Origin: Microbacterium sp. Marseille-Q6648
GTDB lineage: Bacteria; Actinomycetota; Actinomycetes; Actinomycetales; Microbacteriaceae
Direction of reading: 5' to 3'
NCBI RefSeq assembly: GCF_943181415.1
Contig: NZ_CALPBZ010000001.1
Location: forward strand, 868,001 to 932,000
DNA length: 64,000 bases
The notes below the pieces were generated by a model. That model was not told where the DNA came from. It did no database searches and worked only from the letters and a program-made list of their open reading frames with translations. Both the position numbers and the translations under genes were made by a program. Below are positions 18,001-26,611 of the stretch, one piece after another (position 1 is the stretch's first letter; each line of letters begins with the position of its first letter).

Positions 18001-19272
18001 GTGAGCACGCAGAGGGTTTTCGTCGCGCGCCTGACCGGGTGCACGGTCTTCGACCCCTCCGGCGACCGCGTCGGCAAGGTGCGCGACGTCGTCGTCATCT
18101 ACCGCAAGGACGATCCGCCGCGCGTGGTCGGCCTCGTGATCGAGATCCCGGGACGACGCCACGTGTTCCTCTCGATCGGCCGCGTCACCTCGATCGCGAC
18201 CGGCCAGGTGATCACCACCGGCCTCATCAACGTGCGGCGGTTCGAGCAGCGCGGCGGAGAGGTGCGCGTCATGGCCGAGATGCTCGGACGCAAGGTCTTC
18301 CTCCGCGACGGGTCGGGTCACGCCGTCATCGAGGACGTCGCCATCGAGCGGAACCGGCTCGGCGAGTGGGACGTCGGTCAGCTGTTCCTCAGGCGCCCGA
18401 AGACGAGCGCGTCGCCCTTCGCGAAGGGACCGACGACGTTCGCCACGTGGAGCGACGTCCGCGAGCAGCAGACGCCGGGCGAGGCCCAGTCCGCCGAGCA
18501 GCTCGTGGCCACCTACTCCGAGCTGAAGCCCGCGGACCTCGCCAACACGCTGCTCGATCTGCCCGAGGAGCGGCTCCTCGAAGTCGCCGAGGAGCTGCCC
18601 GACGACCGGCTCGCCGACGCCCTCGAAGAGATGCCCGAGGACGAGCAGATCCACATCCTCGAGCAGCTGGGCGACGAGCGTGCCGCCGACATCCTCGACG
18701 CGATGGAGCCCGACGACGCCGCCGACCTTCTCGGACAGCTCCCCGAGGGCCGCCTCGAGCAGCTCCTCGATCTGATGGAGCCCGAAGAGGCCGAGGACGT
18801 CCGCGAGCTGCTGAAGTACGGCCCCGACACGGCCGGCGGTCTGATGACGAGCGAGCCGATCATCCTCCCCGCCGATGCGACCGTCGCCGAGGCTCTCGCC
18901 CTCATCCGGCGTCACGAGCTGCATCCCGCCCTCGCGGCATCCGTCTTCGTCACGCTTCCCCCGTACGAGACCCCCACGGGTCGCCTGCTCGGGACGGTGC
19001 ACTTCCAGCGGATGCTGCGCTACCCGCCGCACGAGCGGATCGGCGCGATCATCGACGACAGCGTCGAGCCGGTGGCCTCCACGGCCACGGCCGCCGAGGT
19101 CGCGCGCCTCCTCGCCAGCTACGACCTCGTGTCGGTGCCGGTCATCGATCAGGCGCACCGACTGGTGGGCGCGGTCTCGATCGACGACGTGCTCGACTAC
19201 CTGCTGCCCGATGACTGGCGATCCCAGGATGCCGCACCCCGCACCCGCTCGCCGCGACAGGGGGTGCGCTGA
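18001..19272 (+). CDS. PRC-barrel/MgtE N-domain/CBS protein without membrane domain
   Basis: A 423-residue soluble protein. Residues of about 5-85 form a PRC-barrel-like domain (VFVARLTGCTVFDPSGDRVG). Residues of about 160-280 are the MgtE intracellular N-domain, with superhelical acidic repeats (LDLPEERLLEVAEELPDD). Residues of about 285-400 are a CBS pair containing the GGLMTSEPIILP motif. In MgtE these parts sense Mg2+ and gate a membrane channel; here the channel domain is missing, so the protein is a candidate divalent-cation or nucleotide sensor rather than a transporter. It starts with GTG at 18001, with GGGGAG directly upstream. It heads an operon with DUF1003 (1-nt overlap) and Mrp, an arrangement common in Actinobacteria. 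Confidence 0.82.
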   Translation: MSTQRVFVARLTGCTVFDPSGDRVGKVRDVVVIYRKDDPPRVVGLVIEIPGRRHVFLSIGRVTSIATGQVITTGLINVRRFEQRGGEVRVMAEMLGRKVFLRDGSGHAVIEDVAIERNRLGEWDVGQLFLRRPKTSASPFAKGPTTFATWSDVREQQTPGEAQSAEQLVATYSELKPADLANTLLDLPEERLLEVAEELPDDRLADALEEMPEDEQIHILEQLGDERAADILDAMEPDDAADLLGQLPEGRLEQLLDLMEPEEAEDVRELLKYGPDTAGGLMTSEPIILPADATVAEALALIRRHELHPALAASVFVTLPPYETPTGRLLGTVHFQRMLRYPPHERIGAIIDDSVEPVASTATAAEVARLLASYDLVSVPVIDQAHRLVGAVSIDDVLDYLLPDDWRSQDAAPRTRSPRQGVR

Positions 19273-19820
19273 TGGCCCGCAGCTCCCGCCGGGTCTCGCT
19301 GGACGCCCCCCGCGGACGCGGGGGCGTGCTGGCACCGCGGACCCCTCAGCCGTCGCGCGACCGCTTCGGCCGCTTCACCGAGTGGATCGCGCGGAATATG
19401 GGCACCCCGGCGTTCCTGCTCGGGCTGACCCTCTTCTGCGTCGGGTGGATCGTGTGGAACACCGCCGCCCCGGTCGCGTGGCGCTTCGACTCGCAGGAGT
19501 TCGGCTTCACCGCGCTGACTCTCGTGCTGTCGCTGCAGGCCTCGTACGCCGCTCCCCTCATCCTGCTCGCGCAGAACCGTCAGGACGACCGGGATCGTGT
19601 CCAGATCGAGCAGGACCGCCAGCGTGCCGAGCGCAACCTCGCCGACACCGAGTATCTGGCGCGCGAGATCGTGGCGCTGCGGATGGCGGTCAGCGACTAC
19701 CGCAACGACGCCATCACGAAGGATGTGCTCCGAGCCGAGCTCAGGCAGCTCCTGGAGAGCATCGGGCCTGATCCGGATGCGGCTCCCCCGGCCGAGACGA
19801 ACCGGGACCGTTCGTCGTGA
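19272..19820 (+). CDS. DUF1003 membrane protein
   Basis: A 182-residue protein. After a basic N-terminus come two transmembrane segments, about residues 45-65 (PAFLLGLTLFCVGWIVWNT) and 75-98, the second containing TLVLSLQASYAAPLILLAQN, a DUF1003 signature. A long charged helix rich in Asp, Arg and Glu follows (DDRDRVQIEQDRQRAERNLA), typical of the family and probably a coiled coil in the cytoplasm. The function of the family is unknown. It starts with ATG overlapping the previous stop by 1 nt (TGATG), and its own stop overlaps the mrp start by 4 nt. Confidence 0.85.
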   Translation: MARSSRRVSLDAPRGRGGVLAPRTPQPSRDRFGRFTEWIARNMGTPAFLLGLTLFCVGWIVWNTAAPVAWRFDSQEFGFTALTLVLSLQASYAAPLILLAQNRQDDRDRVQIEQDRQRAERNLADTEYLAREIVALRMAVSDYRNDAITKDVLRAELRQLLESIGPDPDAAPPAETNRDRSS

Positions 19821-20974
19821 GCGACATCGATGGAGTCGGCGCGGCCGACGCCGTCCGCCGTGCGGTCGGCGCGGTGTCCGACCCCGAGCTGCGTCGCCCC
19901 CTCGCCGAGCTGGACATGCTGCGTGACATCAGGGTCGATGGGGCGATCGCGACCGTCGGCATCGCGCTGACGATCGTCGGGTGCCCCGCGGCCGACCGGA
20001 TCTCGCGCGAAGTGACCGCGGCCGCCGCCTCCGTCCCCGGGATCGACGAGGTGGTGCTGAACGTCGGCGTCATGTCGCCCGACGAGCGCCGTGGCCTGAC
20101 GGAGAAGCTCCGCGGCGGCCGCGCCACTCGCGAGATGCCCTTCGGCCCCGACAGTCTGACGCGCGTCATCGCCGTCACCAGCGGCAAGGGCGGTGTGGGC
20201 AAGTCCACCGTCACCGCGAACCTCGCCGTCGCGCTCGCCGAGCGGGGACTCGCGGTCGGCCTGATCGACGCGGACGTGCACGGATTCTCCATCCCGGCTC
20301 TGCTCGGCCTCACCGCTCCCGACGGCGGAGCCGTGCAGCCCACACGCATCGACGAGCTGATGCTCCCGCCGGTCGCCCACGGGGTGAAGACGATCTCGAT
20401 CGGGATGTTCCTGCGGCGAGGAGACGCCGACGGGCCCCTGGGCGCCGTCGCGTGGCGCGGTCCGATGCTCCACCGCACCGTGCAGCAGTTCCTCACCGAC
20501 GTGTACTTCGGCGATCTGGACGTGCTGCTGCTGGACATGCCGCCGGGAACGGGAGACGTCGCGATCTCGGTCGGCCAGCTGCTCCCCCACGCCGACGTGC
20601 TCGTCGTCACGACACCGCAGACCGCGGCATCCGATGTCGCCGTGCGCAGCGGCCTCGTCGCCCGTCAGACCGGTCAGCGGGTGATCGGCGTCGTCGAGAA
20701 CATGGCTGCGATGACCCTGCCCGACGGCACGGTGCTCGACCTCTTCGGCAGCGGCGGCGGTGCCGCCGTCGCGCGTGTGCTCGGTGACGACGTGCCACTG
20801 CTGGCGTCGATCCCCCTCAGTCCCGACCTGCGTCGCGACGCCGACGCCGGCATCCCCGCCGTGCTCTCGCACCCGGACGATCCGGCCTCCGCGGCGATCC
20901 GGTCCCTGGCGGCGTCGATCGCGGCGGCGCCGCGGGGCCTGTCGGGTCGCTCCCTGCCGATGCGGCCGCTCTGA
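19817..20974 (+). CDS. mrp: Mrp/NBP35-family Fe-S cluster carrier ATPase
   Basis: A 385-residue P-loop protein. Residues of about 8-95 are a MIP18/DUF59 domain with GCPAADRI. The deviant Walker A motif SGKGGVGKST lies at about 122-131, followed by GLIDADVHGFSIPALLG and LLLDMPPGTGDVAI. Mrp/ApbC proteins load Fe-S clusters onto target enzymes. The CPxC motif that many Mrp proteins carry after VxENM is absent here (VVENMAAMTLPDGTVLDLFG), a difference I believe is usual in this bacterial group. It starts with GTG at 19817, overlapping the DUF1003 stop (GTGA), and is the last gene of the three-gene operon. Confidence 0.88.
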   Translation: MSDIDGVGAADAVRRAVGAVSDPELRRPLAELDMLRDIRVDGAIATVGIALTIVGCPAADRISREVTAAAASVPGIDEVVLNVGVMSPDERRGLTEKLRGGRATREMPFGPDSLTRVIAVTSGKGGVGKSTVTANLAVALAERGLAVGLIDADVHGFSIPALLGLTAPDGGAVQPTRIDELMLPPVAHGVKTISIGMFLRRGDADGPLGAVAWRGPMLHRTVQQFLTDVYFGDLDVLLLDMPPGTGDVAISVGQLLPHADVLVVTTPQTAASDVAVRSGLVARQTGQRVIGVVENMAAMTLPDGTVLDLFGSGGGAAVARVLGDDVPLLASIPLSPDLRRDADAGIPAVLSHPDDPASAAIRSLAASIAAAPRGLSGRSLPMRPL

Positions 20975-21016
20975 CCGGCGCGCACGGCGGACATCCGGCG
21001 GAAGTACCAGCGCGGG

Positions 21017-21415
21017 TCAGGTGGCTTCGGTGTCGTAGGGCGGGACGGCACCGGGCTCGCGCCCGGAGGCGGGACCGGCGAAGGGTGAGGGCACCGGAGC
21101 GGCCAGCGCCGAGGAGGCGACCGCGGCCGTCTGCGCGGCGCGGACGGTGGCGACCGGCGCGTCGTCGAGGAGCGCCTCTTTGATGATGCGGCGCGGGTCG
21201 TAGCGTCGCGGATCGAGCGTCCGCCAGTCCACGTCGTCGAAGTCCTCGCCCATCTCGTCCTTGACGCGGGTCTTGGCCGTGGACACCCACTCCCGAGCGC
21301 GCTTGGTGAACAGCGCGAGCGACTCCGCATAGCGGGGCAGCCTCTCCGGACCGACGATGAGCGCTGCGATCACCCCGATGAGCAGCAGCTTCTCGATCGT
21401 GAGGCCGAAGAACAT
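21017..21415 (-). CDS. tatB: Twin-arginine translocase component TatB-like
   Basis: A 132-residue protein with the TatA/B architecture. The N-terminal transmembrane helix is MFFGLTIEKLLLIGVIAALI, followed directly by the family hinge VGPERLPRYAE, an amphipathic helix (LFTKRAREWVSTAKTRVKDEM) and a disordered Ala/Pro-rich tail. The VGPERLP hinge points to TatB, which binds Tat substrates with TatC in the membrane. It stands alone here; in mycobacteria tatB sits near sigE-rseA-htrA and mrp, and only mrp and the O-methyltransferase gene remain as neighbours. It starts with ATG and is divergent from the O-methyltransferase gene. Confidence 0.85.
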   Translation of the reverse strand: MFFGLTIEKLLLIGVIAALIVGPERLPRYAESLALFTKRAREWVSTAKTRVKDEMGEDFDDVDWRTLDPRRYDPRRIIKEALLDDAPVATVRAAQTAAVASSALAAPVPSPFAGPASGREPGAVPPYDTEAT

Positions 21416-21485
21416 GTGTTCAGGTTACCGCCGCGCCGACCGGGCGTCGCACGCCGCGGCGCGTAGGCTGAGCGCCGGAGGACAT

Positions 21486-22121
21486 ATGCCCGAGCACGAC
21501 GCCAACCACCGATTCGCCGCCGAGGCGACGGTCGAGCCCGAGCACATCGCGCGCGCACGCGCGCACGCGCTCGAAGTCGGCGCGACGCCCATCAGTCCCG
21601 AGGTCGGCGCGCAGTGCGCGGTCATCTCGGCAGTGGCGAAAGCCCTGAACATCGTCGAGATCGGAACCGGCGCCGGCGTCTCGGGTCTCTGGCTTCTCCG
21701 CGGCTCGCCACGGGCCACCCTCACCACGATCGACAGCGAGCCCGAGCACCTGGCAATGGCTCGTCGCGCGTTCGCCGAGGCGAAGGTTCCTGCGGCACGC
21801 GCGCGTTTCATCACGGGCCGTGCATCCGATGTCCTCCCCCGCATGAACGAGGCGTCCTACGACATCGTGCTCGTCGACGCCGACCCCGACGGTGTCATCG
21901 AGTACGTCGAACACGGCCTGCGGCTCGTCCGCGCCGGCGGCACCGTGCTCGTTCCGCGCGTCCTCGGCAACGGGGCGGTCGCCGACCCGGTGCGCCGCGA
22001 TGCCGTCACGACCGCCTACCGCTCGCTCATCCAGGAGACGCAGGCGTCGCCGGCCGTCATCGGCGCGCTCTCGATCGTCGGCGAGGGCCTGCTGCAGCTC
22101 ACCACTGTCCCGACCGACTGA
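21486..22121 (+). CDS. O-methyltransferase, class I SAM-dependent (Rv1220c-like)
   Basis: A 211-residue methyltransferase. The SAM-binding motif I is IVEIGTGAGVSGLWLL (about 55-70), the acidic residue after strand 2 is in TIDSEPEH, and DIVLVDADPDG is the metal-associated Asp motif of COMT-like enzymes. The substrate is unknown. The start is the ATG at 21486, supported by a GGAGG ribosome binding site; an in-frame upstream extension into the divergent tatB gene is rejected. The gene ends just before a strong bidirectional hairpin. Confidence 0.85.
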   Translation: MPEHDANHRFAAEATVEPEHIARARAHALEVGATPISPEVGAQCAVISAVAKALNIVEIGTGAGVSGLWLLRGSPRATLTTIDSEPEHLAMARRAFAEAKVPAARARFITGRASDVLPRMNEASYDIVLVDADPDGVIEYVEHGLRLVRAGGTVLVPRVLGNGAVADPVRRDAVTTAYRSLIQETQASPAVIGALSIVGEGLLQLTTVPTD

Positions 22122-22143
22122 GCGCGCGCAGCGGCGCACGAGA

Positions 22144-22169
22144 AAAGGCCGGTCCGAAGACCGGCCTTT
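22144..22169. terminator. Bidirectional hairpin terminator between O-methyltransferase and DUF3117 genes
   Basis: The arm aaaggccggtc (22144-22154), loop cgaa and perfect complement gaccggccttt (22159-22169) form an 11-bp stem. Because the arms carry an A-run and a T-run, it can act as an intrinsic terminator in either direction, which suits two convergent genes ending at 22121 and 22186. Confidence 0.85.
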
Positions 22170-22185
22170 CCGCGGAACGATGGAA

Positions 22186-22359
22186 TCAGGCGGCGCCCAC
22201 CACACCGCCAAGGACGTCGTAGAGCTCCTTGGCCTCAGCGTCGTTCACCGAGACGACGAGACGTCCGCCGCCTTCGAGCGGAACGCGCACGATGATGAGG
22301 CGACCCTCCTTCACTGCCTCCATCGGCCCGTCTCCGGTTCGCGGCTTCATGGCTGCCAT
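22186..22359 (-). CDS. DUF3117 family small protein
   Basis: A 57-residue protein starting MAAMKPRTGDGPMEAVKEGR and ending ELYDVLGGVVGAA, a near-textbook DUF3117 sequence (Rv1211-type, Actinobacteria-wide). AAAGGAG lies upstream of the ATG at an appropriate distance. The family is highly conserved and short; the function is unknown. The residues ending VPLEGGGRLVVSVNDAEAKE suggest a small beta-rich domain. It shares a bidirectional terminator with the convergent O-methyltransferase gene. Confidence 0.9.
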   Translation of the reverse strand: MAAMKPRTGDGPMEAVKEGRLIIVRVPLEGGGRLVVSVNDAEAKELYDVLGGVVGAA

Positions 22360-22392
22360 AGCGGCTCCTTTACTTCGAGGGTCAGCCTGTCA

Positions 22393-22422
22393 AGTTTATC
22401 CCCCGGCTCTGATGAGGGATAA
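22393..22422 (-). promoter_or_regulatory. Candidate sigma-70-type promoter of the DUF3117 gene
   Basis: On the reverse strand TTATCC (22422-22417) is separated by 18 nt from TAAACT (22398-22393), followed by about 33 nt to the ATG. The -10 is good and the -35 poor. A TTGACA overlaps the -10 but would place its own -10 on the ribosome binding site. Confidence 0.35.
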
Positions 22423-22453
22423 TCCGCGCCGCGCCACGACCCGGGTACCCGGC

Positions 22454-23650
22454 TCACGGGATCTGCCAGTAGGTGTTCCCGAGGGCGTACATGTTGTAGA
22501 TCCACCACCACTGACCCGCCAGACTCGCCACCAGGACGCCGGCGCGCCACCACGGTGACCGCGGCACGGCGACCGCTCCCCACAGCGGGGACAGCGGCAC
22601 GAGGAGCCGGAAGATGCTCGACTGCGGGAAGAACACCGCCAGCAGATAGACGACGTACGACGCCGACCACAGCCGGATCTCGGGCCCGAGCCGCCTCACC
22701 GGCGGAGCGAACGCCAGCAGCGCGGCGATACCGGCGACGCCGAACGCGAGCGCGACGTAGCCCAGCACCGGGCCGAGGCCCCATAGCCCGAACCACATCG
22801 CCGCTGCCTCGATGAAGCCGGCGAAGGGCACGAAGTGCCCGTCGGCGCCGACCCACCCCCGGCGCCAGGCGAGCTCGGTCTCGAGGTAGGCGGCGGGGTC
22901 GCCGGTCACCACCCCCGCGATGACCTGCCACGAGAAGCCGATCACGACCGCGAGCATGCCGGCGACCACGATGTGAACGATCTGGAGCCTCGGCAGCGGG
23001 TCGCGCCGCCGCGTGAACCACCGGTGGATGCCGTAGAGGCCGAGGAACAGCGCGAAGGCGAGGACGCCGGGGCGGGTGTAGCCCATGAGCGGGATGAGCG
23101 CGTAGAGCCACACGAACTTCCGGCGCACGACCGCCCACAGAGCGAGGAAGAGCAGGAGCAGGAACAGCGACTCGGCGTACCCGACGTGGAACAGCGCCGC
23201 GAGCGGGGCGCACGCGAAGAACACCACCGCCCAGGTCGCGGCGGTGTCGTCCAGCCGCTCGCGCAGCAGGCGGTGCAGGATGAGGCACGCGCCGTACCCG
23301 GCCACGAGTGAGACGATCACCGCGCCCGTCAGCCATGATCCGAACAGCGCGCCGACGCCGGCGGCGAGATAGGCGTAGACCGGCATGAAGGCCCACTGGT
23401 TCTCAGCGATCAGCCCCTCATCCGTCCGTGGCAGCTCGGACGGGTACCCCGCCCAGGCGATGTAGCCGTACCACTGCGCATCCCAGCCGCCGAGGAGGGC
23501 GGCGAGGTCCGCGTCGGCGCCGAAGCGGGATGCCGGGGTGGACAGTTCGGCGGCCAGCAGCAGGAACCCGGTGGTGACGACCCGGGCGGCGAGGTAGATC
23601 ACCGCGATGCGGGCCGCGACCGGCCACCGCGCGGGGCTCAGGTCAGCCAC
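22454..23650 (-). CDS. PIG-V-like polytopic mannosyltransferase
   Basis: A 398-residue integral membrane glycosyltransferase of the GT-C fold, with about nine to ten hydrophobic segments. The first extracytoplasmic loop has LGGWDAQWYGYIAWAGYP, a WD motif typical of PIG-V/dolichyl-phosphate-mannose-using enzymes, followed by ENQWAFMPVYAYLA and later HVGYAESLFLLLLF. Such proteins transfer mannose from polyprenyl-phosphate-mannose to envelope glycolipids or proteins in Actinobacteria. The acceptor is unknown. It starts with GTG at 23650, overlapping the end of dapE by 13 nt, so it is probably co-transcribed with it. Confidence 0.8.
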   Translation of the reverse strand: MADLSPARWPVAARIAVIYLAARVVTTGFLLLAAELSTPASRFGADADLAALLGGWDAQWYGYIAWAGYPSELPRTDEGLIAENQWAFMPVYAYLAAGVGALFGSWLTGAVIVSLVAGYGACLILHRLLRERLDDTAATWAVVFFACAPLAALFHVGYAESLFLLLLFLALWAVVRRKFVWLYALIPLMGYTRPGVLAFALFLGLYGIHRWFTRRRDPLPRLQIVHIVVAGMLAVVIGFSWQVIAGVVTGDPAAYLETELAWRRGWVGADGHFVPFAGFIEAAAMWFGLWGLGPVLGYVALAFGVAGIAALLAFAPPVRRLGPEIRLWSASYVVYLLAVFFPQSSIFRLLVPLSPLWGAVAVPRSPWWRAGVLVASLAGQWWWIYNMYALGNTYWQIP

Positions 23651-24708
23651 ACGCGCAGTCCGCGCTCGACATCCTCGATCTGCGCCACCGGCACGCGCTC
23701 CTCGTCGTGGTGGGCGAGCTGCGGATCGCCCGGACCGTAGTTGACGGCCGGGACGCCCATCGCACTGAAGCGGGCGACATCGGTCCAGCCGTACTTCGGT
23801 CGCGGTTCGGCTCCCACCGACGCCACGAACTCCTGCGCGAGGGGCGCGTCCAGGCCGGGACGTGCTCCCGGCGACAGGTCGACGATCTCCACGTCGAAGC
23901 CCTCGAAGACGTCGCGCACGTGCTGTTCGGCCTGCTCGCCGCTGCGGCTCGGTGCGAACCGGAAGTTCACCTCTACCTCGCAGGCGTCGGGGATGACGTT
24001 CCCCGCGATCCCGCCCGAGATCCCCACCGCGTTCAGCCCCTCACGGTAGACGAGGCCGTCGACCTCGATCTCTCGGGGCCGGTACTCGGCGAGACGGACG
24101 AGGACCGGAGCGGCCTTGTGGATGGCGTTCTCGCCGACCCACGCCCGCGCGCTGTGGGCGCGGACCCCGTCGGTGCGCACGATCGCGCGGAGCGTGCCGT
24201 TGCACCCGCCCTCCACCTGTCCGTTGGAGGGCTCGCCGAGGATGGCGAAGTCAGCGGCGAAGAGGTCGGGGCGCGCGGCCGCCAGACGGGTGAGGCCGTT
24301 GCGCGCGGCATCCACCTCCTCGTGGTCGTACCACATCCATGTGATGTCCACCCGGGGCTCGACGAGCTCGGCCGCGAGTACGAGTTGCACGGCGACCCCG
24401 GCCTTCATGTCGACGGTGCCGCGACCCCACACGTACGGTTCGCCCTCGATCTCGATGTCGCGCGTGGGCACGTTCCCGTTGATCGGCACCGTGTCGATGT
24501 GTCCGGCGATCACCACGCGCTGCGCACGCCCGAGGTCGGTGCGGGCGACGATGGTGTCGCCGTCGCGGTGCACACTCAGGTGCGGCAGCTGCCGGACGGC
24601 GGCCTCGATCGCGTCCGCGAGCGGGGTCTCGTCATCCGAGACGCTCGGGATGTCGCAGATCGTGCGGGTGAGGTCGACGGCGGAAACGGACAGATCGAGC
24701 ACCGGCAT
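23638..24708 (-). CDS. dapE: Succinyl-diaminopimelate desuccinylase
   Basis: A 356-residue M20 metallohydrolase that converts N-succinyl-LL-DAP to LL-DAP in the lysine and peptidoglycan pathway. Metal ligands are visible in VVIAGHIDTVP (His, Asp), WGRGTVDMKAG (bridging Asp), WYDHEEVD (general base Glu and ligand), AILGEPSNG and the late LAHHDEE (His). The dimerisation domain spans about residues 175-290. ATG start at 24708. It is divergent from dapD, 70 bp apart, so the two DAP genes share a control region, and it is followed by the mannosyltransferase gene. Confidence 0.92.
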   Translation of the reverse strand: MPVLDLSVSAVDLTRTICDIPSVSDDETPLADAIEAAVRQLPHLSVHRDGDTIVARTDLGRAQRVVIAGHIDTVPINGNVPTRDIEIEGEPYVWGRGTVDMKAGVAVQLVLAAELVEPRVDITWMWYDHEEVDAARNGLTRLAAARPDLFAADFAILGEPSNGQVEGGCNGTLRAIVRTDGVRAHSARAWVGENAIHKAAPVLVRLAEYRPREIEVDGLVYREGLNAVGISGGIAGNVIPDACEVEVNFRFAPSRSGEQAEQHVRDVFEGFDVEIVDLSPGARPGLDAPLAQEFVASVGAEPRPKYGWTDVARFSAMGVPAVNYGPGDPQLAHHDEERVPVAQIEDVERGLRVWLT

Positions 24709-24778
24709 CCCCCGAGTCTAGCGAGGCGGCGGCGACCCCCGAGCGGAACGGGGCGGCTCGCTTCGGTACGGTTGAGGC

Positions 24779-25735
24779 ATGAGCGATGAGCGGTGGATGT
24801 GGGGCACGGGACTGGCGACGATCCGGCAGGACGGCACCGTCCTGGACACGTGGTTCCCCGAGCTGACCGCCGGGCGCATCCCCACCGGGTTCGACCGGGC
24901 GAAGCCTCCGGCCCAGCTCGAGCAGCTCGCGGTGGAGGACCCCCGCCGCGAGGTGGCGGTCGAGGTGGTCACGGTCGAGGTCGATCTGGATGCCGCGCCC
25001 CAGAGCACCTCGGACGCCTACCTGCGGCTTCATGCGCTGTCGCTGCGACTGGTGCGTCCCAACGAGCTGAACCTCGACGGCGTGTTCGCCCACCTGCCGA
25101 ACGTGGCCTGGACCACCTCGGGCCCGATGCACCCCGACGACCTGACCCGGCTGCGCCCGTTCCTGCAGCGCGACGGCATCCAGGTGCAGGGGCTGGACAA
25201 GTTCCCCCGACTGCTCGACTACGTCACCCCCGCCGGCGTCCGCATCGCCGACGCGTCGCGCGTGCGGCTCGGCGCCTACCTCTCGCCCGGCACCACCGTC
25301 ATGCACGAGGGGTTCGTGAACTTCAACGCGGGGACCCTGGGCCAGAGCATGGTCGAGGGCCGGATCTCGCAGGGGGTGGTGGTCGGCGACGGCAGCGACA
25401 TCGGCGGCGGTGCGTCGATCATGGGGACGCTCTCGGGGGGCGGCGCCCACCGGGTCTCGATCGGGGCCCGCACCCTCCTGGGCGCCAACGCCGGGGTCGG
25501 CATCTCGCTCGGCGACGACTGCGTCGTCGAGGCGGGGCTGTACGTCACGGCGGGCTCGAAGATCGTGCTCGCGGACGAGGCTCCCACCGCGCAGGGCGAT
25601 CGCCCCGCGGTGAAGGGCGCGGAGCTGTCGGGACGCGACGGCATCCTGTTCCGCCGGAACTCCCTCAGCGGGGCGATCGAAGCCGTCCGTCGCGCGGGCG
25701 TGGGCGTCACGCTCAACGAGGCCCTGCACGCCTAG
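24779..25735 (+). CDS. dapD: Tetrahydrodipicolinate N-succinyltransferase
   Basis: A 318-residue enzyme of the actinobacterial DapD type, which transfers succinyl from succinyl-CoA to tetrahydrodipicolinate. The start matches the family ([20 protein letters not shown]). The C-terminal half is a left-handed beta-helix of hexapeptide repeats: [58 protein letters not shown]. It starts with ATG at 24779 and is divergent from dapE. The next gene, ppk2, follows 42 bp later on the same strand. Confidence 0.93.
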   Translation: MSDERWMWGTGLATIRQDGTVLDTWFPELTAGRIPTGFDRAKPPAQLEQLAVEDPRREVAVEVVTVEVDLDAAPQSTSDAYLRLHALSLRLVRPNELNLDGVFAHLPNVAWTTSGPMHPDDLTRLRPFLQRDGIQVQGLDKFPRLLDYVTPAGVRIADASRVRLGAYLSPGTTVMHEGFVNFNAGTLGQSMVEGRISQGVVVGDGSDIGGGASIMGTLSGGGAHRVSIGARTLLGANAGVGISLGDDCVVEAGLYVTAGSKIVLADEAPTAQGDRPAVKGAELSGRDGILFRRNSLSGAIEAVRRAGVGVTLNEALHA

Positions 25736-25777
25736 AGTTCTCTCACACGCCGAAGGGCGCGGGCGAGAGGGGCTGTC

Positions 25778-26611
25778 GTGGCGAAACGACTGGCGAAGGA
25801 CGTCTACGAGCGCGAGCTCAAACAGCTGCAGGCCCGGCTGGTCGACATGCAGGCCTGGGTCCAGGCCACCGGGGCCCGCATCGTCGTGATCTTCGAGGGC
25901 CGTGACGCCGCAGGCAAGGGCTCGACGATCAAGCGCGTCTCGGAGTACCTCAATCCCCGCGTGACGCGCATCGTCGCCCTCCCGTCTCCGACCGAGCGCG
26001 AGCGCACGCAGTGGTACTTCCAGCGCTACGTCGCCCACCTGCCGGCGGCCGGCGAGATCGTGCTGATGGACCGCTCGTGGTACAACCGCGCCGGCGTGGA
26101 GCACGTCATGGGCTTCTGCACGAACGCGGAGTACCACCGGTTCCTGCACCAGGCGCCGATCTTCGAGCGGATGCTGGTCGAGGACGGGATCATGCTCGTG
26201 AAGTACTGGTTCAGCGTGTCGGACGTCGAGCAGGAGAAGCGGTTCCGCTCCCGCGCCGAAGATCCGATGCGCCGGTGGAAGCTCAGTCCCAACGACGTGC
26301 TGTCGATCACGAAGTGGCAGGACTACTCGCGCGCGAAGGACACGATGTTCGTGCACACCGACATCCCCGAGGCGCCCTGGTTCGAGGTCGACAACGAGGA
26401 TAAGCGCCGCGGGCGCATCAACATGATCGCCCACCTTCTCGCGGCGATCCCGTGGCAGCCGGTCCAGCGCCCGGAGGTCGTGATCCCCTCACGCCCCGAG
26501 GACGGCGGCTACGAGCGTCCGCCGCGCGAACTCACGACGCAGGTGCCCGACTACGCCGCCACGGCGGTGGCGGCGAAGCCGAGGGAGTCGGGTCAGACCG
26601 CGCCGGGGTAG
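25778..26611 (+). CDS. ppk2: Polyphosphate kinase 2
   Basis: A 277-residue class I PPK2, which uses polyphosphate to phosphorylate nucleoside diphosphates (or the reverse). It shows Walker A EGRDAAGKGST (40-50), PSPTERERTQWYFQRYV, the Walker B-like MDRSWYNRAGVEHVMGF (about 95-111), the lid RFRSRAEDPMRRWKLS and the ITKWQDYS motif. GTG start, with GAGAGGGG upstream. The last 19 nt overlap the convergent 3' end of the citrate synthase gene, so the two transcripts must be complementary at their ends. Confidence 0.92.
   Translation: MAKRLAKDVYERELKQLQARLVDMQAWVQATGARIVVIFEGRDAAGKGSTIKRVSEYLNPRVTRIVALPSPTERERTQWYFQRYVAHLPAAGEIVLMDRSWYNRAGVEHVMGFCTNAEYHRFLHQAPIFERMLVEDGIMLVKYWFSVSDVEQEKRFRSRAEDPMRRWKLSPNDVLSITKWQDYSRAKDTMFVHTDIPEAPWFEVDNEDKRRGRINMIAHLLAAIPWQPVQRPEVVIPSRPEDGGYERPPRELTTQVPDYAATAVAAKPRESGQTAPG

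Noticed and set aside
16558-19335. Open frame of 925 codons on the reverse strand across three genes
   Set aside because: It overlaps the MgtE-like, stress-protein and GGT-like genes in a frame without motifs. It did help in seeing that the neighbouring frame of the stress-protein linker looks coding-like over a short stretch.
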